A stretch of DNA of 64,000 nt. Origin: Bradyrhizobium sp. KBS0727. GTDB lineage: Bacteria > Pseudomonadota > Alphaproteobacteria > Rhizobiales > Xanthobacteraceae. The position numbers and the translations under genes were made by a program. Below are positions 1 through 8,496 of the stretch, in pieces; within the stretch, counting starts at the first letter, position 1; each line of letters starts with the position of its first letter. The stretch spans positions 806,001 through 870,000 of the forward strand of contig NZ_CP042176.1 of assembly GCF_005937885.2 (NCBI RefSeq), written 5' to 3'. The notes beneath the pieces were generated by a model. It was not told the origin of the DNA and did not search any database. It worked only from the letters and a program-made list of their open reading frames with translations.

Positions 1-624
1 GCGCCGAACGCGTTCTTCAAGGGCTTGCGCGAATTGTGCGACAAGCACGGCCTGCTGCTGGCGTTCGACGAGGTGCAGACCGGCATGGGCCGCACCGGCG
101 ATCTGTTCGCCTACAAGCGCCTCGGCGTCACCCCCGACGTGATGTCGCTGGCGAAAGCGCTCGGCGGCGGTTTCCCGATCGGGGCGTGCCTGGCGACCGC
201 GGAAGCCGCGTCCGGCATGACGCCGGGCTCGCATGGCTCGACCTTCGGCGGCAACCCGCTGGCGATCGCGGCCGCCAACGCCGTGCTCGACGTGATGCTG
301 AAGCCCGGCTTCTTCGACCACGTGCGGAAGATGTCGCTGCTGTTGAAACAGAAACTGGCCTCGGTGGTCGATCGCTATCCGAACGTGCTGTCGGAAGTGC
401 GCGGCGAGGGGCTCCTGGTCGGCGTCAAGGCCGTGGTGCCCTCGGGCGATCTCGTCAATGCGTTGCGTGATCAAAAGCTGCTCACCGTCGGCGCCGGCGA
501 CAATGTGGTGCGCTTCCTCGCGCCCCTGATCGTGAACGAGGCCGAGATCGAGCAGTCCGTGCAAATGCTCGAGCGCGCCTGCATCGCGCTGTCAGGGGCA
601 CCGTTGAAGAAGGCGGCGGGGTAA
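1..624 (+). CDS. argD: Acetylornithine aminotransferase, C-terminal part (cut by window start)
   Basis: PLP-dependent class III aminotransferase of arginine biosynthesis (N-acetylornithine / 2-oxoglutarate). The frame is open from the first base, so the N-terminal half lies outside the window; about 207 residues are present. The PLP-contacting Asp is in [12 protein letters not shown] and the Schiff-base Lys is in [14 protein letters not shown], followed by the [12 protein letters not shown] segment that binds the phosphate. Its TAA stop shares one base with the ATG of argF, so the two genes are probably translationally coupled. The argF neighbour supports ArgD over the related GABA or ornithine aminotransferases. 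Confidence 0.93.
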   Translation, partial: APNAFFKGLRELCDKHGLLLAFDEVQTGMGRTGDLFAYKRLGVTPDVMSLAKALGGGFPIGACLATAEAASGMTPGSHGSTFGGNPLAIAAANAVLDVMLKPGFFDHVRKMSLLLKQKLASVVDRYPNVLSEVRGEGLLVGVKAVVPSGDLVNALRDQKLLTVGAGDNVVRFLAPLIVNEAEIEQSVQMLERACIALSGAPLKKAAG

Positions 625-1550
625 TGAGCAAGCCCGTCCGTCACTTTCTCGACATCAGCGAACTGCCGCTTCAAGAGCTGCGCAACATACTCGACGCCGG
701 CGCCGCCATGAAGGCGAAGCTGAAGGCGCATGAAAAGGTCAACAAGCCGCTCGAAGGCAAGACGCTGGCGATGATCTTCGAACGGCCGTCGACCCGGACG
801 CGGGTGTCGTTCGACGTCGGCATGCGCCAGCTCGGCGGCGAGTCCATCATGCTGACCGGCGCGGAGATGCAGCTCGGCCGCGGCGAGACCATCGCCGACA
901 CCGCGCGCGTGCTGTCGCGCTATGTCGATGCGATCATGATCCGCATCCTCAATCACGAGGCGCTGCTGGAACTGGCCGCCTACGCCACCGTGCCCGTCAT
1001 CAATGGGCTGACGCGGCGTTCGCATCCCTGCCAGGTGATGGCCGATCTGATGACGTTCGAGGAGCATCGCGGGCCGATCGAGGGCCGCACCGTGGCCTGG
1101 ACCGGCGACGACAACAACGTGCTGGCTTCCTGGGCGCATGCGGCCGAGCGTTTCAAGTTCCAGCTCAATGTCGCCACCCCGCCGCAGTTCGCGCCGAACA
1201 AGGCGATGAAGGACTGGATCAAGGCCACCCAAGCCCCGATCGTGCTCGGCGCCGATCCGGAAGAAGCCGTGCGCGGCGCCGATTGCGTCGTCACCGATAC
1301 CTGGGTGTCGATGGGCGACAAGGAAGGCGAACATCGTCACAACGTGCTGAAGCCCTATCAGGTCAATGCCAAGCTGATGTCGCTGGCGAAGAAGGACGCG
1401 ATTTTCATGCACTGCCTGCCGGCCCATCGCGGCGAGGAAGTTACCGACGAGGTGATCGACGGCCCGCAATCGGTGGTGTTCGACGAAGCCGAAAACCGCC
1501 TGCATGCGCAAAAAGGCATTCTGGCCTGGTGCTTCGGCGCCGTGGCGTAA
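624..1550 (+). CDS. argF: Ornithine carbamoyltransferase
   Basis: Converts ornithine and carbamoyl phosphate to citrulline in the cytoplasm. The 308-residue product has the usual family length and all the hallmark motifs: carbamoyl-phosphate loop STRTR (residues 56-60), HPCQ (about 134-137), and the ornithine-binding [10 protein letters not shown] starting at about 263. The ATG overlaps the argD stop by one base, an argD-argF operon. A repeat element, not a clear terminator, follows. Confidence 0.97.
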   Translation: MSKPVRHFLDISELPLQELRNILDAGAAMKAKLKAHEKVNKPLEGKTLAMIFERPSTRTRVSFDVGMRQLGGESIMLTGAEMQLGRGETIADTARVLSRYVDAIMIRILNHEALLELAAYATVPVINGLTRRSHPCQVMADLMTFEEHRGPIEGRTVAWTGDDNNVLASWAHAAERFKFQLNVATPPQFAPNKAMKDWIKATQAPIVLGADPEEAVRGADCVVTDTWVSMGDKEGEHRHNVLKPYQVNAKLMSLAKKDAIFMHCLPAHRGEEVTDEVIDGPQSVVFDEAENRLHAQKGILAWCFGAVA

Positions 1551-1574
1551 AGAGCTCCGGGAAGCCAAAATTTC

Positions 1575-1690
1575 GTCATGCCCGGGCAGTAGCGCGAAGC
1601 GCGTCTTCGCGCTAGGTGTCCCGGGCATCCACGTCTTCAAAACTATCGGCAAGCAAGGCGTGGATGGCCGGAACAAGTCCGGCCATGACG
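1575..1690. repeat. Palindromic intergenic repeat, family C copy 1
   Basis: The element begins GTCATGCCCGGGCA, has an internal CCGGGCATCCACG and GTGGATGGCCGG, and ends CCGGCCATGACG, so its ends are inverted repeats. A second copy lies between the Rieske oxygenase and ridA genes (26868-27009). It fills most of the argF-hslO gap. Confidence 0.8.
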
Positions 1691-1736
1691 CCGAGAGACC
1701 TTTCTTTCCGCCCCCGCCGACCCCAGATAGAGCGCC

Positions 1737-2741
1737 ATGTCACAATCCCCCGATACGAAAATCACGGCCGAGGCCCCTATCCGCGCGCCGTCCTCGGTTC
1801 CCGTTGACGATGCGGTGCTGCCGTTCGAGGTCAGTGCGCTCGACCTGCGTGGCCGGCTCACCCGAATGGGCCCCGCGCTCGACGACATCCTGACCAAGCA
1901 CGATTATCCCGCCCCGGTCGGCAAGCTGCTGGGCGAGGCGATCGTGCTGGCGACGCTCTTGGGCTCCTCCCTGAAGTTCGAAGGCCGCTTCATCCTGCAG
2001 ACCCAGACCGACGGTCCGGTGTCGTTCCTGATCGTGGATTTCCAGGCCCCCGATCGCCTGCGCGCCTATGCGCGCTACGACGCGACGCGGCTGAAGGACG
2101 GCCAGGATTCAGGCGCCTTGCTCGGCAAGGGCCATCTGGCGATGACCGTCGACCAGGGCCCGGACATGAGCCGCTATCAGGGCATGGTGGCGCTTGACGG
2201 CGGCAATCTCGAAGACGCCGCCCACGAATATTTTCTGCGCTCCGAGCAGATCCCGACCCGCGTGCGGCTCGCTGTCGGCGAAGAATGGCGTGGCGGCGGC
2301 GAAGGCCCGAAGCATCGCTGGCGCGCCGGCGGCATGCTGCTGCAGTTTCTGCCGAAGGCGCCGGAGCGGGCGCGGCCGGCGGATCTCGATCCCGGCGACG
2401 TCCCGGACGGCGTGGCGAAGCACGAGATCGAGGAGGACGACGCCTGGGTCGAAGGCCAGTCGCTGATCGCAACCGTCGAGGACGTCGAGCTGATCGATCC
2501 CGATCTGTCCGGCGAGCGGCTGCTGTATCGGCTGTTCCACGAACGCGGCGTGCGGGTGTTTCCGCCGTTGCCGCTGCGCGCGCAATGCTCCTGCTCGCGC
2601 GATGCGGTCTCGGCGATGCTGAAAAGTTTTGCCGCGAAGGACCGCGCCGAGATGGTCAAGGACAACAAGGTGATCGTGACCTGCGAGTTCTGCTCGTCGG
2701 TCTACGAATTCACGCCGCAGGAAGCGGGCGTGGAGGAGTAG
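1737..2741 (+). CDS. hslO: Hsp33 redox-regulated holdase chaperone
   Basis: Cytoplasmic chaperone switched on by oxidation. The C-terminal zinc/redox switch is intact: a CxC pair (Cys284, Cys286, in QCSCSRD) and a CxxC pair (Cys316, Cys319, in CEFC). The N-terminal domain contains the family's KLLGEAIVLATLLGSSLKF stretch. At 334 residues it is slightly longer than E. coli Hsp33 (about 290), the extra being an N-terminal tail of roughly 25 residues and an internal acidic linker near residue 230, as is common in alphaproteobacteria. It stands alone between two repeat-filled gaps. Confidence 0.95.
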   Translation: MSQSPDTKITAEAPIRAPSSVPVDDAVLPFEVSALDLRGRLTRMGPALDDILTKHDYPAPVGKLLGEAIVLATLLGSSLKFEGRFILQTQTDGPVSFLIVDFQAPDRLRAYARYDATRLKDGQDSGALLGKGHLAMTVDQGPDMSRYQGMVALDGGNLEDAAHEYFLRSEQIPTRVRLAVGEEWRGGGEGPKHRWRAGGMLLQFLPKAPERARPADLDPGDVPDGVAKHEIEEDDAWVEGQSLIATVEDVELIDPDLSGERLLYRLFHERGVRVFPPLPLRAQCSCSRDAVSAMLKSFAAKDRAEMVKDNKVIVTCEFCSSVYEFTPQEAGVEE

Positions 2742-2875
2742 CGGCGCAACGATTTTGCCCGACGGGTAAATCACGTCAGCTAGCGACAAATTGGCACGAC
2801 GATTTTGAGGGCAAGGTTTCCAGCAAAACTTCGGGCAAATCATGCTGCGAGAATGAGAAGTCGTATCTATCCGCC

Positions 2876-2976
2876 GTCATTCCGGGGCGCGCGAAGCGTG
2901 AACCTCAGGGGTGCAATTGCACCCCGGGGAATCTCGAGCTTCCGGGTTCGATGCTGTCGCATCGCCCCGGAATGAC
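2876..2976. repeat. Palindromic intergenic repeat, family A copy 1
   Basis: Starts GTCATTCCGGGG and ends CCCCGGAATGAC, a perfect terminal inverted repeat, with the internal core GAATCTCGAGCTTCCGGG. Related copies are at 13917-13994, 14483-14562 and 32041-32121. With the family B element beside it, it occupies most of the 436-base hslO-apaG gap, where I see no gene. Confidence 0.85.
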
Positions 2977-2999
2977 ATCGATAGAGACCGGTGCTTCCG

Positions 3000-3078
3000 C
3001 GTCATTGCGAGCGAAGCGAAGCAATCCATCTCACCACATAAAGAAAGAATGGATTGCTTCGCTTCGCTCGCAATGACG
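3000..3078. repeat. Palindromic intergenic repeat, family B copy 1
   Basis: Long hairpin-forming inverted repeat: CGTCATTGCGAGCGAAGCG at one end and CGCTTCGCTCGCAATGACG at the other, around a short AT-rich loop. A second, degenerate copy lies at 6981-7062. Confidence 0.85.
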
Positions 3079-3177
3079 GTGAGGAGTCGAGCGGTCCAGC
3101 CACACTTGTCATCGTCCGGCTTGCCGCCTTCGCGGAGTATGACGACGGTGGGTGGAACGGCGGGCGAGCTCCCAATC

Positions 3178-3570
3178 CTAATTCAGCACCCGCTTGCTGT
3201 CCGGACTGTCCAGCGAGAACGTCGGCACGTCGATTTCAAAGCGTTCGCCGCTCTCGTTGACCATCTGGTAGCGGCCGGTCATGAAACCCGAGGCGGTGGG
3301 CAGCGGCACGCCGGAGGTGTATTCGAAGCGTTCGCCGGGCGCGAGCACGGGCTGTTCGCCGACCACGCCTTCGCCGCGGACTTCCTGCTTGCGCCCGGTG
3401 GCGTCGGTGATGACCCAATGCCGGGTGCGGAGCTGCACGGTCTCGGCGCCGGTATTGGTGATCACAATCGTGTAGGACCAGAAATACTGGCCCCGGTCGG
3501 TCGCCGAGCGTTCCGGCATGAAGTTCGGCTCGACGGTAACTTCGATCTGACGGGTGACGGCACGGTACAT
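3178..3570 (-). CDS. apaG: ApaG family protein (Co2+/Mg2+ efflux protein ApaG)
   Basis: Small single-domain beta-sandwich protein, 130 residues, the normal family length. It carries the recognisable NFMPERS, YFWSYTIVITN and RHWVITDATG strands and the GVPLPTASGFMTGRYQM end of the domain. ApaG was named from its association with Ap4A hydrolase and cobalt resistance in enterobacteria; its biochemical role is unsettled. It is monocistronic here, divergent from the OpgC cassette across a 266-base gap in which I recognise no gene. Confidence 0.92.
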   Translation of the reverse strand: MYRAVTRQIEVTVEPNFMPERSATDRGQYFWSYTIVITNTGAETVQLRTRHWVITDATGRKQEVRGEGVVGEQPVLAPGERFEYTSGVPLPTASGFMTGRYQMVNESGERFEIDVPTFSLDSPDSKRVLN

Positions 3571-3836
3571 GCGAAAAAGCTTTCGAAAATCCTGGCGCGC
3601 ATCATAGCCAAGAAAACAGTGATACCCAAGAAATGGCCGGGAACCAATCGCAGGAAGGGCCGGCGGGGCCGGTTGCGGCGCCTTTCATCGCGGTTTCAAC
3701 ATAGTTCCCTTCTAAAGCGCACCCGCGTGCGGCTGGCCATGTATCTCCTTGCGTATCTTGTCTGCAACCTACGGGCCGATATGATCGATTTCGGACAGTG
3801 CAAGCGCGGAATTACCACCTGCCGAGACGGTGCCAG

Positions 3837-5126
3837 ATGACGTCCATTGCCGATCCCATCGCCGGTACGCCGCTTGGCGGTGCCAAGCCCGATATCAAGC
3901 CCGATATCAAGGCCACGCCGGCGGCGAGCGACGCCGCGGCGGCTGCGTCCGCACCGGCGATTGCGTTTCCGGCCGCCGGCGAGCGCGAATTGCGGCTCGA
4001 CCTGTTTCGCGGGCTCGCGCTGTGGCTGATCTTCATCGATCATCTGCCGCCGAACATCCTGACCTGGTTCACGATCCGCAATTACGGATTTTCCGACGCC
4101 ACCGAGATCTTCATCTTCATCTCCGGCTATACCGCGGCCTTTGTCTATGGCCGCGCGATGCTGGAGGCGGGCGTCGTGGTGGCGACCGCGCGGATCCTGC
4201 GGCGGGTCTGGCAGATCTATGTCGCGCATGTGTTCCTGTTCACGATCTTCCTGGCCGAGATTTCCTACGTCGCCACCAGTTTCGAGAACCCGCTCTACAG
4301 CGAAGAGATGGGCATCATGGATTTTCTCAAGCAGCCTGACGTGACCATCGTCCAGGCGCTGCTGCTGAGATTCCGCCCCGTCAACATGGACGTGCTGCCG
4401 CTCTATATCGTGCTGATGCTGTTCCTGCCGCTGATCCTGTGGCTGATGAAGTGGAAGCCCGACGTCACGCTGGCGCTGTCGGCGCTGATCTATGCGCTGA
4501 CCTGGCATTTCGACTGGTACCTGTCGGCGTATCCGAATGGCGTCTGGTTCTTCAACCCGCTGGCCTGGCAGTTGCTGTTCGTGTTCGGGGCCTGGTGCGC
4601 GATGGGCGGGGCTCAGCGGATGTCGCGGATCCTGGTGTCGCCGGTGACGATGTGGATTTCGTTCGTCTACCTGTTTGCCTCTTTCTGCGTCACCCTGACC
4701 TGGTACGTGCCCCAGCTCAGCCACTTGATGCCGCGCGTCGTCGAACAGTGGATGTATCCGATCGACAAGACCGATCTCGACGTATTGCGCTTCGCTCATT
4801 TCCTGGCGCTGGCGGCGATCACGGTGCGCTTCCTGCCCAGGGATTGGCCGGGGCTGAAATCGCCCTGGCTGCGACCATTGATCCTGTGCGGTCAGCATTC
4901 GCTTGAGATATTCTGCCTCGGTGTCTTCCTGGCTTTCGCAGGGCATTTCGTGCTGGCCGAAGTCTCCGGCGGTGCTGCAATGCACTTGCTGGTCAGCATC
5001 TCCGGGATCCTCATCATGTGGGGAATGGCGTGGGTGATTTCGTGGTACAAGCACTCTGCCGACAAGGGTGCGTCGAAAACAAAAAGCGCCGCCGGCAACG
5101 CCGACATGGCGGGAGGAGGCGCATGA
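3837..5126 (+). CDS. OpgC-domain integral membrane acyltransferase-like protein
   Basis: Polytopic inner-membrane protein of 429 residues. After a hydrophilic Ala/Pro-rich N-terminus (about 50 residues) comes RELRLDLFRGLALWLIFIDH, the start of OpgC and acyltransferase-3-like proteins, then roughly ten hydrophobic helices and a charged C-terminal tail. OpgC of enterobacteria succinylates osmoregulated periplasmic glucans. Here the substrate is unknown, and the two exported SGNH genes downstream suggest acyl transfer to or from an envelope polysaccharide. I chose the ATG giving MTSIADP; a GTG 39 bases upstream is possible. Its TGA overlaps the next ATG (ATGA). Confidence 0.85.
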   Translation: MTSIADPIAGTPLGGAKPDIKPDIKATPAASDAAAAASAPAIAFPAAGERELRLDLFRGLALWLIFIDHLPPNILTWFTIRNYGFSDATEIFIFISGYTAAFVYGRAMLEAGVVVATARILRRVWQIYVAHVFLFTIFLAEISYVATSFENPLYSEEMGIMDFLKQPDVTIVQALLLRFRPVNMDVLPLYIVLMLFLPLILWLMKWKPDVTLALSALIYALTWHFDWYLSAYPNGVWFFNPLAWQLLFVFGAWCAMGGAQRMSRILVSPVTMWISFVYLFASFCVTLTWYVPQLSHLMPRVVEQWMYPIDKTDLDVLRFAHFLALAAITVRFLPRDWPGLKSPWLRPLILCGQHSLEIFCLGVFLAFAGHFVLAEVSGGAAMHLLVSISGILIMWGMAWVISWYKHSADKGASKTKSAAGNADMAGGGA

Positions 5127-5881
5127 GGTCCGCTGTCAGGACTCTGCTGGGCATGACGCTGCTCGCCGGCTTGGCGGCTACCGGTTTTGCGCGCGCCGAG
5201 GATGCCCCCCAGACCTGCGATGTGCCGGCCTATCTTTTGACCAGCGAAAACTCGCTGCCGAGAGTGGCGGAGGCCGTGAAAAACGGCCAGCCGCTGACCA
5301 TCCTGGTGGTCGGCAGCCGTTCCTCCTCCATCCCCTCCGCGGAAGCCAGCGCCTACCCCGCCAGGTTGCAGGAGGCGCTGAAAGAGCGGCTGCCGCAGCT
5401 CGCGATCAACCTATCCGTAGAACTACAGTCCGCGAAATCCGCCGAGGAAACGGCCGGCACGCTCGTTAAGCTGGTGGAAGCAAAAAGGCCTACTTTGGTT
5501 ATCTGGCAGACCGGCACCGTCGATGCTATGCGATCCGGCGATCCCGACGATTTTCGCAGCGCGTTGGACGAAGGTGTTGTTGCGCTGCAAAAAGCTGGAA
5601 CCGATGTGGTCTTGGTCAACCTGCAATACAGTCCGCGCACGGAAACGATGATTTCTGCGCCGCCCTATCTCGACAATATGCGGGTGGTGGCGCAGCAGCA
5701 CGAGGTTCCGCTGTTCGACCGGTTTGCGATCATGCGTCACTGGAACGACGCCGGAGATTTCGACCTGTTCAGTACCGCGCACGGCATCGATCTGGCCAAG
5801 CGCGTCCACGCCTGCCTCGGCCGCGCGCTGTCGAAATTCGTGATCGATACCGCCCACCTTGATGCGGCGCAGCAGAATTAA
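5123..5881 (+). CDS. Exported SGNH-fold protein lacking catalytic residues (pseudo-hydrolase)
   Basis: 252 residues with a signal peptide (cleavage likely after GFARA, near residue 25). It is a clear paralog of the next gene: the two share IWQ-GT, a V-QYSPR segment, a hydrophobic strand before the first motif and the ACxxxxL end. The SGNH residues are nevertheless gone. The GDS position reads GSRSS (Arg66 at the nucleophile), the block II glycines are absent, the GxN block is GTVD (Val133), and the C-terminal DxxH reads HGID (220-223). It starts within the OpgC stop codon (ATGA), so it is translationally coupled to it. The inferred role is a non-catalytic binding partner. Confidence 0.75.
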   Translation: MRSAVRTLLGMTLLAGLAATGFARAEDAPQTCDVPAYLLTSENSLPRVAEAVKNGQPLTILVVGSRSSSIPSAEASAYPARLQEALKERLPQLAINLSVELQSAKSAEETAGTLVKLVEAKRPTLVIWQTGTVDAMRSGDPDDFRSALDEGVVALQKAGTDVVLVNLQYSPRTETMISAPPYLDNMRVVAQQHEVPLFDRFAIMRHWNDAGDFDLFSTAHGIDLAKRVHACLGRALSKFVIDTAHLDAAQQN

Positions 5882-5895
5882 GGGAACTAGCGTTA

Positions 5896-6951
5896 ATGAG
5901 TTGTCACTACCCTTTTCGTTTGACCACATTCGCCGCCGCCGCTTTTGCGCTGTTGACGCCTGCCTGCGTTTTGCCGCTGCACGCGCAAGTTGCCCAGCCG
6001 CAGGCCGCGCAGCAGGCCGCGCTCGGCGACAATGCCAAGGCTGAAGCCGCCAAGCCGCCGGCCGCGCCGACGACGGGCGGCTCGCCGACCTCAGTCGGTT
6101 CACCGACCACCGGCGCCGGCAATGCCGCGGCCGTCGATCAGGCCGCTCCGGCACAGCAAAAGGGCCTCACCGGCCGGGCGCTCGACAAGGTGAAGGAGGT
6201 CGCGAAATCGGCGAGCGATGTCTTCAGCCGCGTGCCGTGTCTGTCGCCGAAGGGCCTCGCCGTGTCGATGGGCTCGCTGCCGCATGTCGCGAACAAGTTG
6301 ATCGCGGGCCAGCCGGTCGTGATCATCGCGTTCGGGTCATCCTCGACCGACGGTTACGGCGCGTCGTCGCCCGAATTCAAATATCCCAACCGGCTCGCCG
6401 CGCAGCTGCGCCGGCAATATCCGACCGCCGACATCACCGTCGTTAACCGCGGCAAGGGTGGCGAGGACGCGCCCGAAATGATGAAGCGGTTGCAGGCCGA
6501 AGTGATCGACATGCATCCGGACATGGTGATCTGGCAGGTCGGCACCAACGCGGTGCTGCGCAACCTCGATCCGACCGAGACCGCCAACATGGTCGAGGAG
6601 GGCGTCGCGCGCATTCAGGCGGCCGGCGCCGACCTCGTGCTGGTCGATCCGCAATATTCGCCGCGCGTCAACGAACATCCGGAAAGCGCCGGCAAGATCG
6701 TCAAGCTGCTCGGCAGGGTCGCCGAACTCCGTCACGTCGGCGTGTTTCCGCGCTTCGAGGTGATGCGCGACTGGCACGAGAAGCAGTCGATCCCGATCGA
6801 CAGCTTCGTCATCTCCGACGGCCTGCACATGAACGACTGGGGCTACGCCTGCTTCGCCCAACTGCTCGGCGACGACATCATCAAGTCGGTCGGTCAGATC
6901 AAGCTCGGCGTCAACGTGCCGGCCAACGTGCGCACGTATCGGCCGATGTGA
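5896..6951 (+). CDS. Exported SGNH/GDSL-family hydrolase or acyltransferase
   Basis: 351 residues: signal peptide (residues 1-30), a low-complexity Ala/Pro/Gly linker (about 31-90), then an SGNH domain. The catalytic set is complete by alignment to the family: FGSSST with Ser149 as nucleophile, NRGKGG (Gly188/189), GTN (Asn218) and SDGLH (Asp308, His311). It follows its pseudoenzyme paralog by 14 bases on the same strand, so the OpgC gene and both SGNH genes form one operon. Exported SGNH proteins often complete O-acyl transfer begun by a membrane acyltransferase; that role is inferred. Confidence 0.8.
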   Translation: MSCHYPFRLTTFAAAAFALLTPACVLPLHAQVAQPQAAQQAALGDNAKAEAAKPPAAPTTGGSPTSVGSPTTGAGNAAAVDQAAPAQQKGLTGRALDKVKEVAKSASDVFSRVPCLSPKGLAVSMGSLPHVANKLIAGQPVVIIAFGSSSTDGYGASSPEFKYPNRLAAQLRRQYPTADITVVNRGKGGEDAPEMMKRLQAEVIDMHPDMVIWQVGTNAVLRNLDPTETANMVEEGVARIQAAGADLVLVDPQYSPRVNEHPESAGKIVKLLGRVAELRHVGVFPRFEVMRDWHEKQSIPIDSFVISDGLHMNDWGYACFAQLLGDDIIKSVGQIKLGVNVPANVRTYRPM

Positions 6952-6980
6952 GTAGAGCAGCGAAGTCGCTACTCTCCGCC

Positions 6981-7062
6981 GTTATTGCGAGGAGCGTTAG
7001 CGACGAAGCAATCCATGCCCGCCACGGATGAGAGCTGGATTGCTTCGCTGCTCGCAATGACG
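6981..7062. repeat. Palindromic intergenic repeat, family B copy 2
   Basis: Degenerate copy of the 3000-3078 element: GTTATTGCGAGGAGCG on the left and CTCGCAATGACG on the right, with AAGCAATCCA / TGGATTGCTT arms inside. It lies between two convergent stop codons and may serve as a bidirectional transcription end. Confidence 0.75.
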
Positions 7063-7071
7063 AGGATGCGC

Positions 7072-8265
7072 TCACGCCTTCTCCAGCGCCGCCGCGAAAT
7101 CCTCGATCAGATCGTCGGCATGCTCGAGCCCGGCGGAAAAGCGAATAAAACCTTCGCTGATGCCGAGTTCGGCGCGTGCTTCCGGCGCCAGCCGCTGGTG
7201 CGTCGTGGTGGCGGGATGGGTGACGAGGCTTTTGGCGTCGCCGAGATTGTTCGAGATCCGCGAGATCTTCAGCCCGTTGAGGCAGCGGAACGCGCCGGCC
7301 TTGCCGCCCTTGACCTCGAAGCCGATCAGGGTCGAACCGGCGCGCATCTGCTTCTTCACCAGCGCTGCCTGCGGATGATCGGCGCGGCCGGGATAGATCA
7401 GCCGCGAGATCTTCGGATGGCTGGCGAGCGCGTCGGCAATCTTCGCCGCGGTCTCGGTCTGCGCGCGTACGCGCACGGCCAATGTCTCCAGCCCCTTCAG
7501 CAGCACCCAGGCATTGAACGGCGACATCGACGGGCCGGTCTGGCGCATGAAGTTGTGAATGTGCTCGGCGATGAACGCTTCCGAGGACAGGATGATGCCG
7601 CCGAGGCAGCGGCCCTGGCCGTCGATGTGCTTGGTGGCGGAATAGACCACGACGTCGGCGCCGAGCGACAGCGGGCTCTGCCAGATCGGCGTCGCGAACA
7701 CGTTGTCGACGATCAGCCGCGCGCCGCCCTGATGCGCGATTTCGGCGATCGCCGAAATGTCCATCACGTCGAGCGTCGGGTTGGTCGGGCTCTCCAGGAA
7801 GCAGGTCCTGGTGTTCGGCCGCATCGCCTTCTTCCACTGGTCGAGGTCGAGGCCGTCGACCAGCGTCGACTGGATGCCGTAGCGCGGCAGCAGGTCTTCC
7901 ACCACGTAGCGGCAGGAGCCGAACATCGCCTTCGCCGCCACCACGTGGTCGCCGGCCTTCAGCGGCGCCAGGATCGCGGTGGTCACCGCGGCCATGCCGG
8001 TCGCGGTCGCGCGCGCGGCCTCTGCGCCTTCGAGCTCGATCATGCGGCGCTCGAACATCGAGATGTTGGGATTGGAAAACCGCGAATAGAGGAAGCCGGG
8101 ATCCTCGCCCTTGAACCGTGCCTCGCATTGCTCGGCAGTGTCGTAGACGAAGCCTTGGGTCAGGAACAGCGCCTCGGAGGTTTCTCCGTATTGCGAGCGC
8201 AGGGTGCCGGAATGGACCAGCCGGGTTTCGGGACGATAGCGGGCAGCAGAATTAGCGTCAGACAT
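7072..8265 (-). CDS. metZ: O-succinylhomoserine sulfhydrylase
   Basis: PLP enzyme of the Cys/Met metabolism family that makes homocysteine directly from O-succinylhomoserine and sulfide. 397 residues. The PLP lysine is Lys212 in YSATKHIDG; RFSNPN and ESPTNPT are also family signatures. I chose MSDANSAARY because GGAGGTCAC sits just upstream; an in-frame ATG 36 bases earlier lacks this site. The gene is preceded by a SAM-II riboswitch and terminator, fitting feedback by S-adenosylmethionine, and this argues for MetZ over cystathionine gamma-synthase. Confidence 0.93.
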   Translation of the reverse strand: MSDANSAARYRPETRLVHSGTLRSQYGETSEALFLTQGFVYDTAEQCEARFKGEDPGFLYSRFSNPNISMFERRMIELEGAEAARATATGMAAVTTAILAPLKAGDHVVAAKAMFGSCRYVVEDLLPRYGIQSTLVDGLDLDQWKKAMRPNTRTCFLESPTNPTLDVMDISAIAEIAHQGGARLIVDNVFATPIWQSPLSLGADVVVYSATKHIDGQGRCLGGIILSSEAFIAEHIHNFMRQTGPSMSPFNAWVLLKGLETLAVRVRAQTETAAKIADALASHPKISRLIYPGRADHPQAALVKKQMRAGSTLIGFEVKGGKAGAFRCLNGLKISRISNNLGDAKSLVTHPATTTHQRLAPEARAELGISEGFIRFSAGLEHADDLIEDFAAALEKA

Positions 8266-8301
8266 GTGACCTCCGTCGTGACCATCCCTAGAAATGGTCA
8301 C

Positions 8302-8337
8302 AAAAAAACCGGCCTGGAAAAATTTCCACAGGCCGGG
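8302..8337 (-). terminator. Intrinsic terminator in the metZ leader
   Basis: On the minus strand, CCGGCCTG pairs with CAGGCCGG around a GGAAA/TTTCC inner stem and is followed directly by seven T. It sits between the SAM-II aptamer and the metZ start. The 5' arm (CCCGGCCTGT) is also complementary over 10 bases to the 3' pseudoknot strand of the aptamer (ACAGGCCGGG), so the two structures exclude each other. Confidence 0.85.
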
Positions 8338-8343
8338 ATCACA

Positions 8344-8410
8344 CGTGTCCCCGGCCTGTTTAGCTACTTATTTAACGTGGCTGCAAGCCGGCCGGCTCAA
8401 ATCACCACGG
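8344..8410 (-). promoter_or_regulatory. SAM-II riboswitch (metZ leader)
   Basis: Read on the minus strand, the aptamer shows the SAM-II consensus: CCGTGGTGATTTG, a GCCGGCCGGCTTGCAGCCACG segment closing P1 (CGTGG/CCACG), the conserved TTAAATAAGTAGCTAAA, and a 3' GGCCGGGGACACG strand that pairs with the CCGGCC of the P1 loop to make the pseudoknot. SAM binding should hold the 3' strand and leave the terminator free to form, switching metZ off. Confidence 0.92.
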
Positions 8411-8496
8411 GATAAGTCATGCTGATATTCCCTCGCGCCCTTTTCGTCAAGGCGGCCATCGGATAACCCGTAAAAGCCCTTATTTATGAGGTCTGG

